In this document: in pieces, positions 51,440 to 61,012 of the stretch
Layout: each line of letters begins with the position of its first letter
How positions within the stretch are numbered: position 1 is the stretch's first letter
Assembly: GCF_003853705.1 (NCBI RefSeq)
Contig: NZ_QTQI01000004.1
Coordinates: 186,001-250,000 of the forward strand
Length of the DNA: 64,000 nt
Reading direction: 5' to 3'
From: Burkholderia sp. Bp8992
Lineage (GTDB): Bacteria; Pseudomonadota; Gammaproteobacteria; Burkholderiales; Burkholderiaceae
The notes under the pieces: model-generated
What the model was told of the DNA's origin: nothing
The model's database searches: none
The model's input: only the letters and a program-made list of their open reading frames with translations
Translations under genes and position numbers: made by a program

Positions 51440-53803
51440 TCAGCCTGCCCGCGCGGCGCTGGCCGCCCGTACCGCCTGCACGGCGCGCAGGATCGACTCG
51501 CCGGTGGCTGGCGCGTCGAGCGGCGGGTTCACCCGGTAGTCGCCGACCGCGGCGACCGCGTCGCGCACCGCGAAGAACACCGAGAACGGCAACAGCAGCG
51601 GCGGCTCGCCGACGGCCTTCGAACGGTGGATGCTGTCCTCGACGTTGCGGTTCTGGAACAGCCGCACGTTGAACTCCGGCGGCGTGTCGTTCACCGTCGG
51701 GATCTTGTACGTCGACGGCGCGTGCGTCATCAGCTTGCCGCCCTTGTTCCACCACAGCTCCTCGGTCGTCAGCCAGCCCATCCCCTGGATGAACGCACCT
51801 TCGACCTGGCCGATGTCGAGCGCCGGGTTCAGCGATGCGCCCACGTCGTGCAGCGCGTCGACGCGCAGCGTGCGCATCTCGCCCGTCAGCGTGTCGATCA
51901 CGACTTCCGACACGGCCGCGCCGTACGAGTAGTAGTAGAACGGCCGGCCCTGCAGCTTCGACTGATCCCAGTACAGCTTAGGTGTCGCGTAGAAGCCGTC
52001 GGACCACAGCTGCACGCGCGCGAGGTACGCCTTCGCGATCACTTCGCCGAACGGCACGCTGTGGCCGCCGACCGACACGAAGTCGTTGCCGAACTTCACA
52101 TCGGCCGCGTCGACCTTGCCGTCGCCGAACTGCTTCGCCGCGAACACCGCGAGCCGCTCGCGCAACTGGCGCGCCGCATCCTGCGCGGCCTTGCCGTTCA
52201 GGTCCGAGCCCGTCGACGCGGCCGTCGCCGACGTGTTCGCGACCTTGCTCGTGTCGGTCGCCGTCACGCGGATCCGGCCGAAGCGGACGCCGAGTTCGTG
52301 CGCGACGACCTGCGCGACCTTCGTGTTGAGCCCCTGCCCCATCTCCGTGCCGCCGTGGTTCACGAGCACCGAGCCGTCGGTGTAGATGTGCACCAGCGCG
52401 CCGGCCTGGTTGAAGTGCGTGACGTTGAACGCGATGCCGAACTTCACCGGCGTGATCGCGATGCCCTTCTTCAGCACCGTGTTGCGCGCGTTGAATGCGC
52501 GCACGCCGGCGCGCCGGGCACGGTAGTCGCTCGTCATCTCGAGTTCGCCGAGCAGTTCCTGCAGCACGTTGTCCTCGATCGTCTGCCCGTACGGCGTCAC
52601 GTTGCGTTCGGTCTTGCCGTACAGGTTCGCGTAGCGGACGTCGAGCGGATCGCGGCCGAGCGAACGCGCGATGTCGTCGAGGATGTACTCGATCGCGAAT
52701 GCGCCCTGCGGGCCGCCGAAGCCGCGGAACGCGGTGTTCGACTGCGTATTGGTCTTGCCGCAGTAGCCGGCGATGTCGACGTCGCCGAGCCAGTACGCAT
52801 TGTCGAAGTGGCACACCGCGCGCGTCATCACCGGGCCCGACAGGTCGGCCGAGAAGCCGCAGCGCGACGTCATGTCGAGCGCCACGCCGTCGATGCGGCC
52901 GTCGTCGTCGTAGCCGACGTCGAAGCAGTAATGGAAGTCGTGCCGCTTGCCGGTGATCATCATGTCGTCGTCGCGGTCCGGACGCAGCTTCACCGGGCAC
53001 AGCAGCTTCCACGCGGCGAGTGCCGCGCAGCACGCGAACAGGCCCGACTGCGATTCCTTGCCGCCGAAGCCGCCGCCCATCCGGCGGCACTCGACCAGCA
53101 CGTTGTGCGACGCGACGCCGAGCACGTGCGCGACGAGATGCTGCATCTCGCTCGGGTGCTGCGTCGAGCAGTACACGTGCATCCCGTCGTCGTCCTTCGG
53201 CACCGCATACGCGATCTGGCCTTCCAGGTAGAACTGCTCCTGGCCGCCGAGCAGCATCTCGCCCGACTCGCGGTGCGGCGCGACGGCGAGCCGCGCGGCC
53301 GCGTCGCCGCGTGCGAGCTTCAGCGGCGGGATCACGTAGGTTTCGGCTGCACGCGCTTCCTGCGCGGTGAGGATCGCCGGCAGCTCTTCGTAGTCGACTT
53401 GCGCGCGGCGCGCGGCGAGCCGCGCGGTTTCGTGCGACGTCGCGACGACGATGAACATCGGCTGGCCGACGAACTGCACGATGCCCTTCGCGAGCACCGG
53501 GTCGTCGTGGATGATCGGGCCGCAATCGTTGACGCCCGGGATGTCGTCGGCCGTGAACACGGCGACCACGCCCGGCGTCGCGCGCACCGCGTCGAAGTTC
53601 ATCGACACGATCTTCGCGTGCGGCTTCGCCGACAGGCCGAGCGCCGCGTGCAGCGTGCCCGCGACGACCGGAATGTCGTCGGTGTAGGTGGCACGCCCGC
53701 TGACGTGCAGGTGCGCGGATTCGTGCGCGCGCGACACGTGGACCTGCGCGGCGTCGGCTTGCGGGTCGAGGGTGCTCAGGAACGGTTCTGCTTGCTGGTT
53801 CAT
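51440..53803 (-). CDS. xdhB: Xanthine dehydrogenase, molybdopterin-binding subunit
   Basis: A 787-residue catalytic subunit that oxidises hypoxanthine and xanthine to uric acid. It has the N-terminal ASGRATYTDDIP-like entry (VSGRATYTDDIP), the moco-binding GGFGGKESQ motif, the FRGFGGPQG substrate-arginine segment and the late EGAFIQGMGWLTTEELWW motif with the catalytic glutamate region. Length is standard. It starts 18 bases after xdhA and is followed directly by xdhC. Confidence 0.95.
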   Translation of the reverse strand: MNQQAEPFLSTLDPQADAAQVHVSRAHESAHLHVSGRATYTDDIPVVAGTLHAALGLSAKPHAKIVSMNFDAVRATPGVVAVFTADDIPGVNDCGPIIHDDPVLAKGIVQFVGQPMFIVVATSHETARLAARRAQVDYEELPAILTAQEARAAETYVIPPLKLARGDAAARLAVAPHRESGEMLLGGQEQFYLEGQIAYAVPKDDDGMHVYCSTQHPSEMQHLVAHVLGVASHNVLVECRRMGGGFGGKESQSGLFACCAALAAWKLLCPVKLRPDRDDDMMITGKRHDFHYCFDVGYDDDGRIDGVALDMTSRCGFSADLSGPVMTRAVCHFDNAYWLGDVDIAGYCGKTNTQSNTAFRGFGGPQGAFAIEYILDDIARSLGRDPLDVRYANLYGKTERNVTPYGQTIEDNVLQELLGELEMTSDYRARRAGVRAFNARNTVLKKGIAITPVKFGIAFNVTHFNQAGALVHIYTDGSVLVNHGGTEMGQGLNTKVAQVVAHELGVRFGRIRVTATDTSKVANTSATAASTGSDLNGKAAQDAARQLRERLAVFAAKQFGDGKVDAADVKFGNDFVSVGGHSVPFGEVIAKAYLARVQLWSDGFYATPKLYWDQSKLQGRPFYYYSYGAAVSEVVIDTLTGEMRTLRVDALHDVGASLNPALDIGQVEGAFIQGMGWLTTEELWWNKGGKLMTHAPSTYKIPTVNDTPPEFNVRLFQNRNVEDSIHRSKAVGEPPLLLPFSVFFAVRDAVAAVGDYRVNPPLDAPATGESILRAVQAVRAASAARAG

Positions 53804-53821
53804 GTCCGGTGTTCTCCGTCT

Positions 53822-55384
53822 TCAGACGCGCGCCGCGTCGTTGGCCACTTCAGCGGCGACTTCGGCGGCCACTTCGCGCACGTTCAGCGCCTGCGGCGGC
53901 AGCGGGTCGTGCGGACGCGTCTCCAGCCAGAAGCGATAGATCAGGTTCTTCGCGGTATCGAGTCGATACGTGCTCGTCGCGCGCATGTCGGACAGCGGCT
54001 GGTAGTCGCGCTCGAGCGCCTGCATCGCGGCCTGCGCGGTGGCTTCGTGCCACTGCGCGCCGTCGAGCACGGCTTCCGTCTGGGTCGCTCGCTTCGGCGT
54101 CGCGGCCATCCCGCCGAACGCGATGCGCGGCTCGCGGATCGTGTCGCCGTCCGCGATGAACGCGAACGCCGCGCACACGGCCGAGATGTCGGAGTCGAAC
54201 CGCTTCGACAGCTTGTACGTGCGGAACTGCAGCTTCGCGCGCGCACCGGTGCGGGTCGGCACTTTCAGGCCGACGACGAATTCGTGCGGCGCCATGTCCT
54301 TCTGCTGGTAGCCCGTGTACAGCGCCTCGAGCGGCAGCTCGCGCACCGTATCGCCGCCGCGCAGCACGACGCGCGCGCCGAGCGCGATCAGGCCCGGCAT
54401 CGAATCGCCGATCGGCGAGCCGTTCGCGACGTTGCCGCCGATCGTGCCGGCGTTGCGGATCGGCAGCGACGCGAAGCGTTTCCACATCTCGGTCAGTTCC
54501 GGATACGTGCCGGCCAGTGCCGCATAGCCCTTCTCGACCGTCACGCCCGCGCCGATCTCGATCCAGTCATCGCCGTGCACGACCCGCTGCAATTCGGCGA
54601 TCTGACCAACGTAGATCAGGTCGTCGAGGCGGCGCATCTGCTTGGTCACCCACAGGCCGATGTCGGTGCTGCCCGCGAGAAGGCGCGCGTCGGGACGCTC
54701 GGCCTTCAGCGCGGCCAGCGCGTCGAGCGTGCGCGGCGCCGCGAAGCGCGCGCCGTCGAGCGTCGTGTAGTCGAACGTGTCGTCGCGCTTGAGGGACGCG
54801 AGCGTGCGGGCCAGCGCGGCCGTGTCGACCGGCGCCGGCGCACCTTCGCCGGCCGCGTCGAACATCTGCACGGCCGCATCGACGATCGGCCGGTAGCCGG
54901 TGCAGCGGCACAGGTTGCCGGTCAGCGCGTCGGCGATCTCGGTGCGCGTCGGCATGTCCTTCGCCTTCGTGCACGCGGCGGCGCAGCCTTCATGGCCGTG
55001 CTTCTCGTACAGCGCCCACATCGACATCACGAAGCCGGGCGTGCAGAACCCGCATTGCGAACCGTGGCAATCGACCATCGCCTGCTGCACCGGGTGCAGC
55101 GCACCGTCCGGCTGGCGCAGGTCCTCGACCGTCAGCAGCGCCTTGCCGTCGAGCGTCGGCAGGAACTGGATGCACGCGTTGACGGCCTTGAACTCGACCG
55201 TGCCGGCGTCGGTCAGCTCGCCGACGACGACCGTGCATGCGCCGCAGTCGCCTTCCGCGCAGCCTTCCTTGGTGCCGGTGCAATGCGCGTCTTCGCGTAG
55301 GTATTGCAGCACGGTGCGGGTGACGTCCGCGCCGCTGACTTCGCGGAGCGCGTGACGATGGTAGAAGCGAATCGGCTCACTCAT
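53822..55384 (-). CDS. xdhA: Xanthine dehydrogenase, iron-sulfur/FAD subunit
   Basis: A 520-residue subunit. The plant-type [2Fe-2S] ligands are Cys42, Cys47, Cys50 and Cys71 (GCAEGDCGACTVVV). The second cluster uses CGFC and CRC (GNLCRCTGYRPI). A FAD domain follows (about 200-400, with the RNAGTIGGNVANGSP motif) and then the CO-dehydrogenase flavoprotein C-domain. It passes electrons from the molybdenum centre to NAD. An insert with two extra cysteines (GCAAACTKAKDMP) lies between the second-cluster motifs. The ATG at 55384 gives the normal start; the open frame upstream is not family-like. Confidence 0.95.
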   Translation of the reverse strand: MSEPIRFYHRHALREVSGADVTRTVLQYLREDAHCTGTKEGCAEGDCGACTVVVGELTDAGTVEFKAVNACIQFLPTLDGKALLTVEDLRQPDGALHPVQQAMVDCHGSQCGFCTPGFVMSMWALYEKHGHEGCAAACTKAKDMPTRTEIADALTGNLCRCTGYRPIVDAAVQMFDAAGEGAPAPVDTAALARTLASLKRDDTFDYTTLDGARFAAPRTLDALAALKAERPDARLLAGSTDIGLWVTKQMRRLDDLIYVGQIAELQRVVHGDDWIEIGAGVTVEKGYAALAGTYPELTEMWKRFASLPIRNAGTIGGNVANGSPIGDSMPGLIALGARVVLRGGDTVRELPLEALYTGYQQKDMAPHEFVVGLKVPTRTGARAKLQFRTYKLSKRFDSDISAVCAAFAFIADGDTIREPRIAFGGMAATPKRATQTEAVLDGAQWHEATAQAAMQALERDYQPLSDMRATSTYRLDTAKNLIYRFWLETRPHDPLPPQALNVREVAAEVAAEVANDAARV

Positions 55385-55723
55385 GTCTCGATGTTTCTTC
55401 AAATGGGGGCAAGGCGGCCTGCGCGGAGCGCCTGACCGACGTTTATCTGACAGTTTGCACGCTATCACCGTCAAATTCCGCAACCCATAGCCCATCACGC
55501 ATGGGGCCCATATAACTGCCGCGATATGGACGCCGGCGGCGGCCCGGCATCCTTTCCGCACGGGGCTCCGCGCCCGTTCCCGACGCCCCCCGCCACCGTC
55601 CGCCGTCGCCGAAATGAGGTCGCGATTAACTAAATGGTACCTGCGTGAAAACCGGTTCCATGGGAAAATCCCGATTCCCTTTTTCGCCGTCTTCCGTTTG
55701 CTTCGTTCATTCGTTCCGACCCC
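55385..55723. promoter_or_regulatory. Divergent region between xdhA and an MFS gene
   Basis: 339 bases without a gene. On the minus strand TTGACG (55474-55469) is a good -35 box; a weak -10 (TCAGAT, 55450-55445) follows after 18 bases, giving a leader of about 60 bases for xdhA. The part near 55610-55720 before the MFS start is more AT-rich. No regulator site could be named. Confidence 0.35.
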
Positions 55724-56938
55724 ATGTCAACCGATTCCGCCACACCGCCGCGCAGCGGGTTCGCGGTCACGCTGCAAATCGTGTCCGTCGTCTGCTTCAC
55801 GTTCATCTGCTACCTGACCATCGGCCTGCCGCTCGCGGTGCTGCCGGGCTTCGTCCATGACGACCTGGGCTTTTCCGCGATCGTCGCGGGCGGCGCAATC
55901 AGCGTCCAGTACTTCGCGACGCTCGCGTCGCGGCCGCTCGCCGGGCGCTTGGCCGACACGCTCGGCCCGAAGCAGACGGTGCTGCGCGGGCTGATTGGGT
56001 GCGGTGTGTCGGGCGTGCTGCTGCTCGTCGCGCTGCTGCTCGCGCACTGGCCGGTCGCGAGCCTCGTGCTGCTGGTCGCGAGCCGGCTCGTGCTCGGCGT
56101 CGGCGAAAGCCTGTGCGGCACCGGCGCCATCCTGTGGGGCATCGGCCGCGTCGGCGTCACGCACAACGCGAAGGTGATCTCGTGGAACGGCATCGCGACC
56201 TACGGCGCGCTCGCGCTCGGCGCGCCGGTCGGCGTCGCGATCGCGAATACGCTGAACCCGGCGCTGATCGGCGTGATCGTGATCGCGCTGGCCGCGGCCG
56301 GCTTCTACCTCGCGCGCCTGATCGCGTCGGTACCGCTCGTGCACGGCGAACGGATGTCGTACGCGAGCGTGTTCACGCGCGTGCTGCCGCACGGCCTCGG
56401 CCTGGCGCTCGGCTCGGCCGGCTTCGGCTCGATCGCGACCTTCGTCACGCTGTACTACGCGGCGCGCCACTGGCCGAACGCCGCGCTGTCGCTGACCGTG
56501 TTCGGCACGCTGTTCATCGGCGCGCGCCTGCTGTTCGCGAACACGATCAAGACCTACGGCGGCTTCCGCGTCGCGATCGTGTCGTTCGCATTCGAATGCT
56601 CGGGCCTGTTGCTGCTGTGGCTCGCGCCCGTGCCGCACATCGCGCTCGTCGGCGCCGCGCTGACCGGTTTCGGCTTCGCGCTGATCTTCCCGGCACTCGG
56701 CGTCGAGGCCGTCGCGCTCGTGCCGCCCGCGAGCCGTGGCGCGGCGCTGTCCGCGTACTCGGTGTTCCTCGACCTGTCGCTCGGCATCACGGGCCCGCTC
56801 GCCGGTTATGTCGCGGGCGCATTCGGCTATCCGCAGGTGTTCCTGTTCGCGGCGCTGGCGGCGGCTGCGGGCGTCGCGCTGTCGATGGTGCTGTACCAGC
56901 GGCAGGCGCGCGTGGCGGGGAGCGGCGCGGCGGCGTGA
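55724..56938 (+). CDS. MFS transporter (YhhS/arabinose-efflux-like)
   Basis: A 404-residue major facilitator protein with about 12 helices. The cytoplasmic loop motif [16 protein letters not shown] (motif A) follows helix 2, and the [13 protein letters not shown] segment near the C-terminus is typical of the YhhS-like group. Substrate unknown. It is divergent from xdhA; purine transport is possible by context but not shown by sequence. A terminator follows. Confidence 0.85.
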   Translation: MSTDSATPPRSGFAVTLQIVSVVCFTFICYLTIGLPLAVLPGFVHDDLGFSAIVAGGAISVQYFATLASRPLAGRLADTLGPKQTVLRGLIGCGVSGVLLLVALLLAHWPVASLVLLVASRLVLGVGESLCGTGAILWGIGRVGVTHNAKVISWNGIATYGALALGAPVGVAIANTLNPALIGVIVIALAAAGFYLARLIASVPLVHGERMSYASVFTRVLPHGLGLALGSAGFGSIATFVTLYYAARHWPNAALSLTVFGTLFIGARLLFANTIKTYGGFRVAIVSFAFECSGLLLLWLAPVPHIALVGAALTGFGFALIFPALGVEAVALVPPASRGAALSAYSVFLDLSLGITGPLAGYVAGAFGYPQVFLFAALAAAAGVALSMVLYQRQARVAGSGAAA

Positions 56939-56994
56939 CGCCACCGCGCATCGCAGGACGCCCCGTCACGCACCGCGCACCGCCGCCCCGAAAG

Positions 56995-57021
56995 AAAACG
57001 CCCGCATCGCGCGGGCGTTTT
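56995..57021. terminator. Bidirectional terminator between convergent MFS and EamA genes
   Basis: A perfect 11-bp stem, AAAACGCCCGC (56995-57005) and GCGGGCGTTTT (57011-57021), has a 5-base loop. A and T runs at its ends let it work in both directions. Confidence 0.92.
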
Positions 57022-57053
57022 GTTGTTCGTTGGCCGGAAGGCCATGCGCAAGC

Positions 57054-57947
57054 TCAGGCCGCCGTCCGCAAAAACAGCCGGCGCGTCAGGTCGAACGCGA
57101 CGAGGTTGCCGGCCACCACCAGCAGCAGCCCGACCACCGCGAGCGGCGACCACTGGTAGCCCTCGAACACCGTCGACACGGCCAGCGCGACGATCGGGAA
57201 CAGCACCGTGCAGTAGGCGGCGCGCTCCGGCCCGATCCGGCCGACGAGCGTCAGGTACGCGGTGAAGCCGATCACCGAGCCCGGCACCGCGAGATAGACG
57301 AGCGCACCGAGATAGCGCGGGCTCGTGTCGAGCGTGAACGGCATCCCGGCCGCCACGCTGCCGACGGTCAGGATCGCCGCGCCGATCAGCATCGCCCAGC
57401 CGTTGGTCACGAGCGGATGCAGCCCCATCGACTGCATCCGGCTCGACAGCAGGTTGCCGATCGAAAAGCACATCGTGCCCGCGAACGCGATTGCAAGCCC
57501 CGTCCAGGTCGCGTGATCGTCCAGATGGCCGGCCATCTGCTGCCAGAACAGGCACGCGATGCCAGTCAGCCCGAGCAATGCGCCGGCGATCGCCGATGGC
57601 CGCAGCGGGCGGCCCATGAACAGCCGGCCGTTGATCGAGTTCAGGAGCGGCGCGGTCGAGAAGATCACCGCGACGAGGCCGCTCGGCACGACCTGCTCCG
57701 CGTAGTAGAAGCACAGGAAGTTCACGCAGAACAGCGCGAAGCCCTGCGCGACGAGAAAGCGCCACGCGTCGCGCGGCGGGCGCACCGGCCGACGCATCAC
57801 GCGCAGCAGCGCGAACAGCACGACGGCCGCGAGCCAGAAGCGCCATGCGATCGAAACGGGCGGCGGCACCGAGCCGAGCTGCCACTTGATCGCAATCCAG
57901 GTGGTGCCCCAGATCAGCACGGTGACGAAATAAAGCGACAGGTTCAT
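57054..57947 (-). CDS. EamA/DMT-family transporter
   Basis: A 297-residue inner-membrane protein with ten predicted helices in two EamA repeats. It begins with the typical YFVTVLIWGTTWIAIKWQLG segment. DMT transporters export metabolites such as amino acids or their analogues; the substrate here is unknown. It is divergent from the AraC regulator at 58082, which may control it. The ATG at 57947 places the first helix at the N-terminus. Confidence 0.88.
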   Translation of the reverse strand: MNLSLYFVTVLIWGTTWIAIKWQLGSVPPPVSIAWRFWLAAVVLFALLRVMRRPVRPPRDAWRFLVAQGFALFCVNFLCFYYAEQVVPSGLVAVIFSTAPLLNSINGRLFMGRPLRPSAIAGALLGLTGIACLFWQQMAGHLDDHATWTGLAIAFAGTMCFSIGNLLSSRMQSMGLHPLVTNGWAMLIGAAILTVGSVAAGMPFTLDTSPRYLGALVYLAVPGSVIGFTAYLTLVGRIGPERAAYCTVLFPIVALAVSTVFEGYQWSPLAVVGLLLVVAGNLVAFDLTRRLFLRTAA

Positions 57948-58081
57948 GACGGCAATCCGGAAAATCGGGTGAATCGGGATCCCGAATATGCCGCCGCGCG
58001 GCGCGGGCCGATTGTCCGGAATTGCGGTCTTTTTCGGGGCGCCGCACGCGCTGCCGCACGCCCGCTTATACTCGGCGCATC

Positions 58082-59017
58082 ATGAGCCTCTCCCTCTCCG
58101 CCCCGCCCGTCGACCACGCCGCCGCCCTGGCCGGCGGCGATCTACCGTTCGGCCTGCAGTCGGTCTGCCGCACGCTCGCCGATGCGAACGCGACGCTCGA
58201 GCGCTTCGCGTGGCTCGGCGACCACCTGGCGATCGCCGAATGGACGCGGATCACCGACGAAAGCGAAACGGTCTACGAGCAGCCCGGCCACCACACGCTG
58301 TCGTGCTACCTCGACGGCGGCTACCGGACCGAGCGCCAGCGCGTGCCGCGCTACGGCGCGCCGAGCCTGCTGTGCGCGCTGCCGGGCGACCATGAGTCGC
58401 GCTGGTGGGTACGCGGCGAGATGCACTTCATCCACCTGTATTTCCTGCCCGAGCACTTCACGCAGCGCGCGATCCGCGAGCTCGACCGCGAGCCGCGCGA
58501 GCTGAAGCTCGCCGATCGTACCTATTTCGAGGATGCGCGCGTCGCCGCGCTGCTGCGCTCGCTCGCGCTGGACGGCTGGGACGATGCCGACGAGCGGCTG
58601 CGCGTGAACGAAACCGCGCACGAGGTGCTGAGCCTGCTGCTGCGCGGGCAAAGCACGACACGCACCGACACGACGTTCCGTGGCGGGCTCGCGCCGGCCG
58701 TGCGCCGCCGCGTGCGCGACTACATCGACACATATCTCACGCAGCCGCTGACGCTCGGCGAACTGGCCGAGGTCGCCGCGCTGTCCGAATACCACTTCTC
58801 GCGGATGTTCCGGCTGTCGTTCGGACGCGCGCCGCACGCGTGGGTGGCCGAGCAGCGCCTCGCTCGGGCGCGCGAACTGCTGCGCACGACGGCGCTGCCG
58901 CTCGCGCAAGTTGCAGCCGACTGCGGCTACGCGAACGCCGGCCACTTCAGCCACCGCTTTCGCGACGCGCACGGCACGACGCCGAATACGTACCGGCGCG
59001 CGATGCAGGACCGCTGA
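58082..59017 (+). CDS. AraC-family transcriptional regulator
   Basis: A 311-residue regulator with an N-terminal sensing domain (about 20-190) and a C-terminal pair of helix-turn-helix motifs: LTLGELAEVAALSEYHFSRMFRLSFG and LAQVAADCGYANAGHFSHRFRDAHG, ending TPNTYRR as usual. The ATG at 58082 is preferred over an in-frame ATG at 58022. It faces the EamA transporter gene across a 134-base gap, the common layout of a regulator and its exporter. Confidence 0.9.
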   Translation: MSLSLSAPPVDHAAALAGGDLPFGLQSVCRTLADANATLERFAWLGDHLAIAEWTRITDESETVYEQPGHHTLSCYLDGGYRTERQRVPRYGAPSLLCALPGDHESRWWVRGEMHFIHLYFLPEHFTQRAIRELDREPRELKLADRTYFEDARVAALLRSLALDGWDDADERLRVNETAHEVLSLLLRGQSTTRTDTTFRGGLAPAVRRRVRDYIDTYLTQPLTLGELAEVAALSEYHFSRMFRLSFGRAPHAWVAEQRLARARELLRTTALPLAQVAADCGYANAGHFSHRFRDAHGTTPNTYRRAMQDR

Positions 59018-59044
59018 GCGCGGCCCCTTCCCTCGCTTTCCCGC

Positions 59045-60256
59045 TTACGCGCCGCGCCGGGACAATTCCTGTTCGAGCGCCGCGACGCCGGCCGGCAGGT
59101 CGACCGGCACCTTCAGGTCGACCATCGTGCGGCCGAACGCATGCAGCGTGCGGAACAGGTTGTGTTCGCGGCACTGCTCGCCCATCTGCCCGATCCGGAC
59201 GATCGGCAAGCCGAACGAGCCCGAGATCTCGACCTGGTATTGCTTCGAGATGTGGCCGCAGACCATCCCGGGCGTCAGCCCTTCCGGCGTCTCGATCCCG
59301 ACCACCGAATTGAGCCGGCAGTCCTTCGGCGCATAGAGCTTGAGCCCCATCGACTCGACGCCCGCCTGCAGCGCGAGCGAGCAGCGCAGATGGCGGGCGA
59401 AGCGGCTTTCGAGCGTCTCCGCGCAGACGAGCCGCAGCGCCTCGTGCAGCGCGAGCACGCCGGACACGGGCGCCGTGTAGTGATAGCCGGCGTTGTGCCA
59501 GAAGTTTTCCGCGAGCGCCATGTCGAGGCACCAGTGCGCGTTCGGCTCGGTGCGATGCTTCATGCGCTCCCACGCGGCATCGGAGAAGGCGATCAGCGAT
59601 ACGCCCGGGATCGACGACAGCCCCTTCTGGCCGCCGGTGATCACCGCGTCGATGCCCCACGCGTCCATTTCGAGCGGCATCGTCGACAGCGTGCACACCG
59701 CATCGACGACGACCAGTGCGCCGGCCGCCTTCGCGAGCGCCGCGATGTCGCGCAGGTCGCGGTTCCACACGGTGTTCGACGTTTCGCCCTGCACGATCGT
59801 GACGATCTCGGGCCGCTCGCGGGCGATCGCATCCGCGATCTCGTCGAGGCTCGCGACCGCGCGGTCGGCCACTTCGAGCGTCGCGACGTCGGCGCCGACG
59901 CGCGTGGCCATCTCGGCCATCCGTGCGCTGAAGAAGCCGTTGCGGATCGACAGCACGCGCGTGCCGCGCCAGGCGAGGTTCGAGATCGCCATCTCCATCG
60001 CGGCCGAGCCGGGGCCCGCGACGCCGAGCACCCACTTCGTGCGGGTCTGGAACACGTAGCGCGCCATCTCCTTCACCTGCTCGATGATCTTCGCCATCGT
60101 CGCGCCGAGGTGGTTGATCACGATCGTGTTCGCCTTCGCGACGGCGGCCGGGATCGGAACCGGGCCGGCTCCCATCATCAGCAGCGGTTCTTCGGGCAGG
60201 ATCGCGTCGAGCGGCACGACGACGGGACAGGGAATCGGCGAGTAATCGATGGACAT
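59045..60256 (-). CDS. Class V aminotransferase (alanine/serine-glyoxylate type)
   Basis: A 403-residue PLP enzyme of fold type I, class V. The PLP lysine lies in ITGGQKGLSSIPGVSL, and GPGSAAMEMAISNL, QGETSNTVWN and VVDAVCTLSTMP are conserved. Relatives are alanine-glyoxylate, serine-glyoxylate and pyridoxamine-pyruvate aminotransferases; the sequence alone does not fix the substrate. The ATG at 60256 has GAAAGAAAA-type purines upstream but no strong site. It is divergent from the LysR gene at 61013. Confidence 0.85.
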   Translation of the reverse strand: MSIDYSPIPCPVVVPLDAILPEEPLLMMGAGPVPIPAAVAKANTIVINHLGATMAKIIEQVKEMARYVFQTRTKWVLGVAGPGSAAMEMAISNLAWRGTRVLSIRNGFFSARMAEMATRVGADVATLEVADRAVASLDEIADAIARERPEIVTIVQGETSNTVWNRDLRDIAALAKAAGALVVVDAVCTLSTMPLEMDAWGIDAVITGGQKGLSSIPGVSLIAFSDAAWERMKHRTEPNAHWCLDMALAENFWHNAGYHYTAPVSGVLALHEALRLVCAETLESRFARHLRCSLALQAGVESMGLKLYAPKDCRLNSVVGIETPEGLTPGMVCGHISKQYQVEISGSFGLPIVRIGQMGEQCREHNLFRTLHAFGRTMVDLKVPVDLPAGVAALEQELSRRGA

Positions 60257-61012
60257 GGGGCTGGCAAGAGGTGAGGAAAGAAAATGCACGGACGCTCGCC
60301 GCACGGCATGGCGAACTGATCGATGATTCCGCGTTCCGTGACCTCGCGCAAGAGGCACACGCGGCCGGACAGCGCGACGGTGGCCCGGTCGCCGGACCGG
60401 GCCAGCCGGCCGCGTGCGTATTGCACGATGGCCATCGCGATTGAAAAGGGACTGCCGGCCGGTTGCGAAACGGTTCCATTCGGCTTCCGTGCACGTGATT
60501 TTCTCCGCCAATAACATCGTGATTCGACGACGCCGACGGCTTACGACAACTTTCGCATCGAACGGAATAGACCGACTACCCGATAAAAACCGCCGCGCGC
60601 AATGCGATACGCAATACCGGCGCATGTCCGAAAACATCCATTATCGCGCCCCGCATTGGGGAACGACTCCGCAGATTAACGAAGCCACGCCACCCGAATC
60701 ATCCGCAAATCATTGATTAACATAAATATTATTCGACGAATCAGCGCATATTCCAATACCGCGTCAGTTTTGCACGTCGCGCATGTGCTGCACTGCAGCG
60801 TTTAACCGTTACCCGCGATTTCGATTTTTCGCAAGCCGCCCATTTTCTCAGGTTGACGGATATCGGTCCGGTATTTAACAATCGTCTGCGGAATCGAAAA
60901 AAAGCGATTTTTTCGATACGAGGGAGAACTGGGTGCCGCGCGATGCGCTTTTTTGGTTGCGCGGCGAAAAATCACAACATAATCAATCAACCGGGCCAGA
61001 AATACGCAAGCC
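60257..61012. other. Long AT-richer region between aminotransferase and LysR genes
   Basis: 756 bases without a supported gene. The stretch 60500-61000 is less GC-rich than its flanks and has several A/T runs, as expected for a double promoter region. Small open frames here have no coding character. I could not fix promoter boxes or operator sites. Confidence 0.5.

Noticed and set aside
60414-60716. A 100-codon plus-strand frame between the aminotransferase and LysR genes
   Set aside because: The translated sequence has no recognisable fold and starts within Arg-rich shadow; no ribosome binding site.
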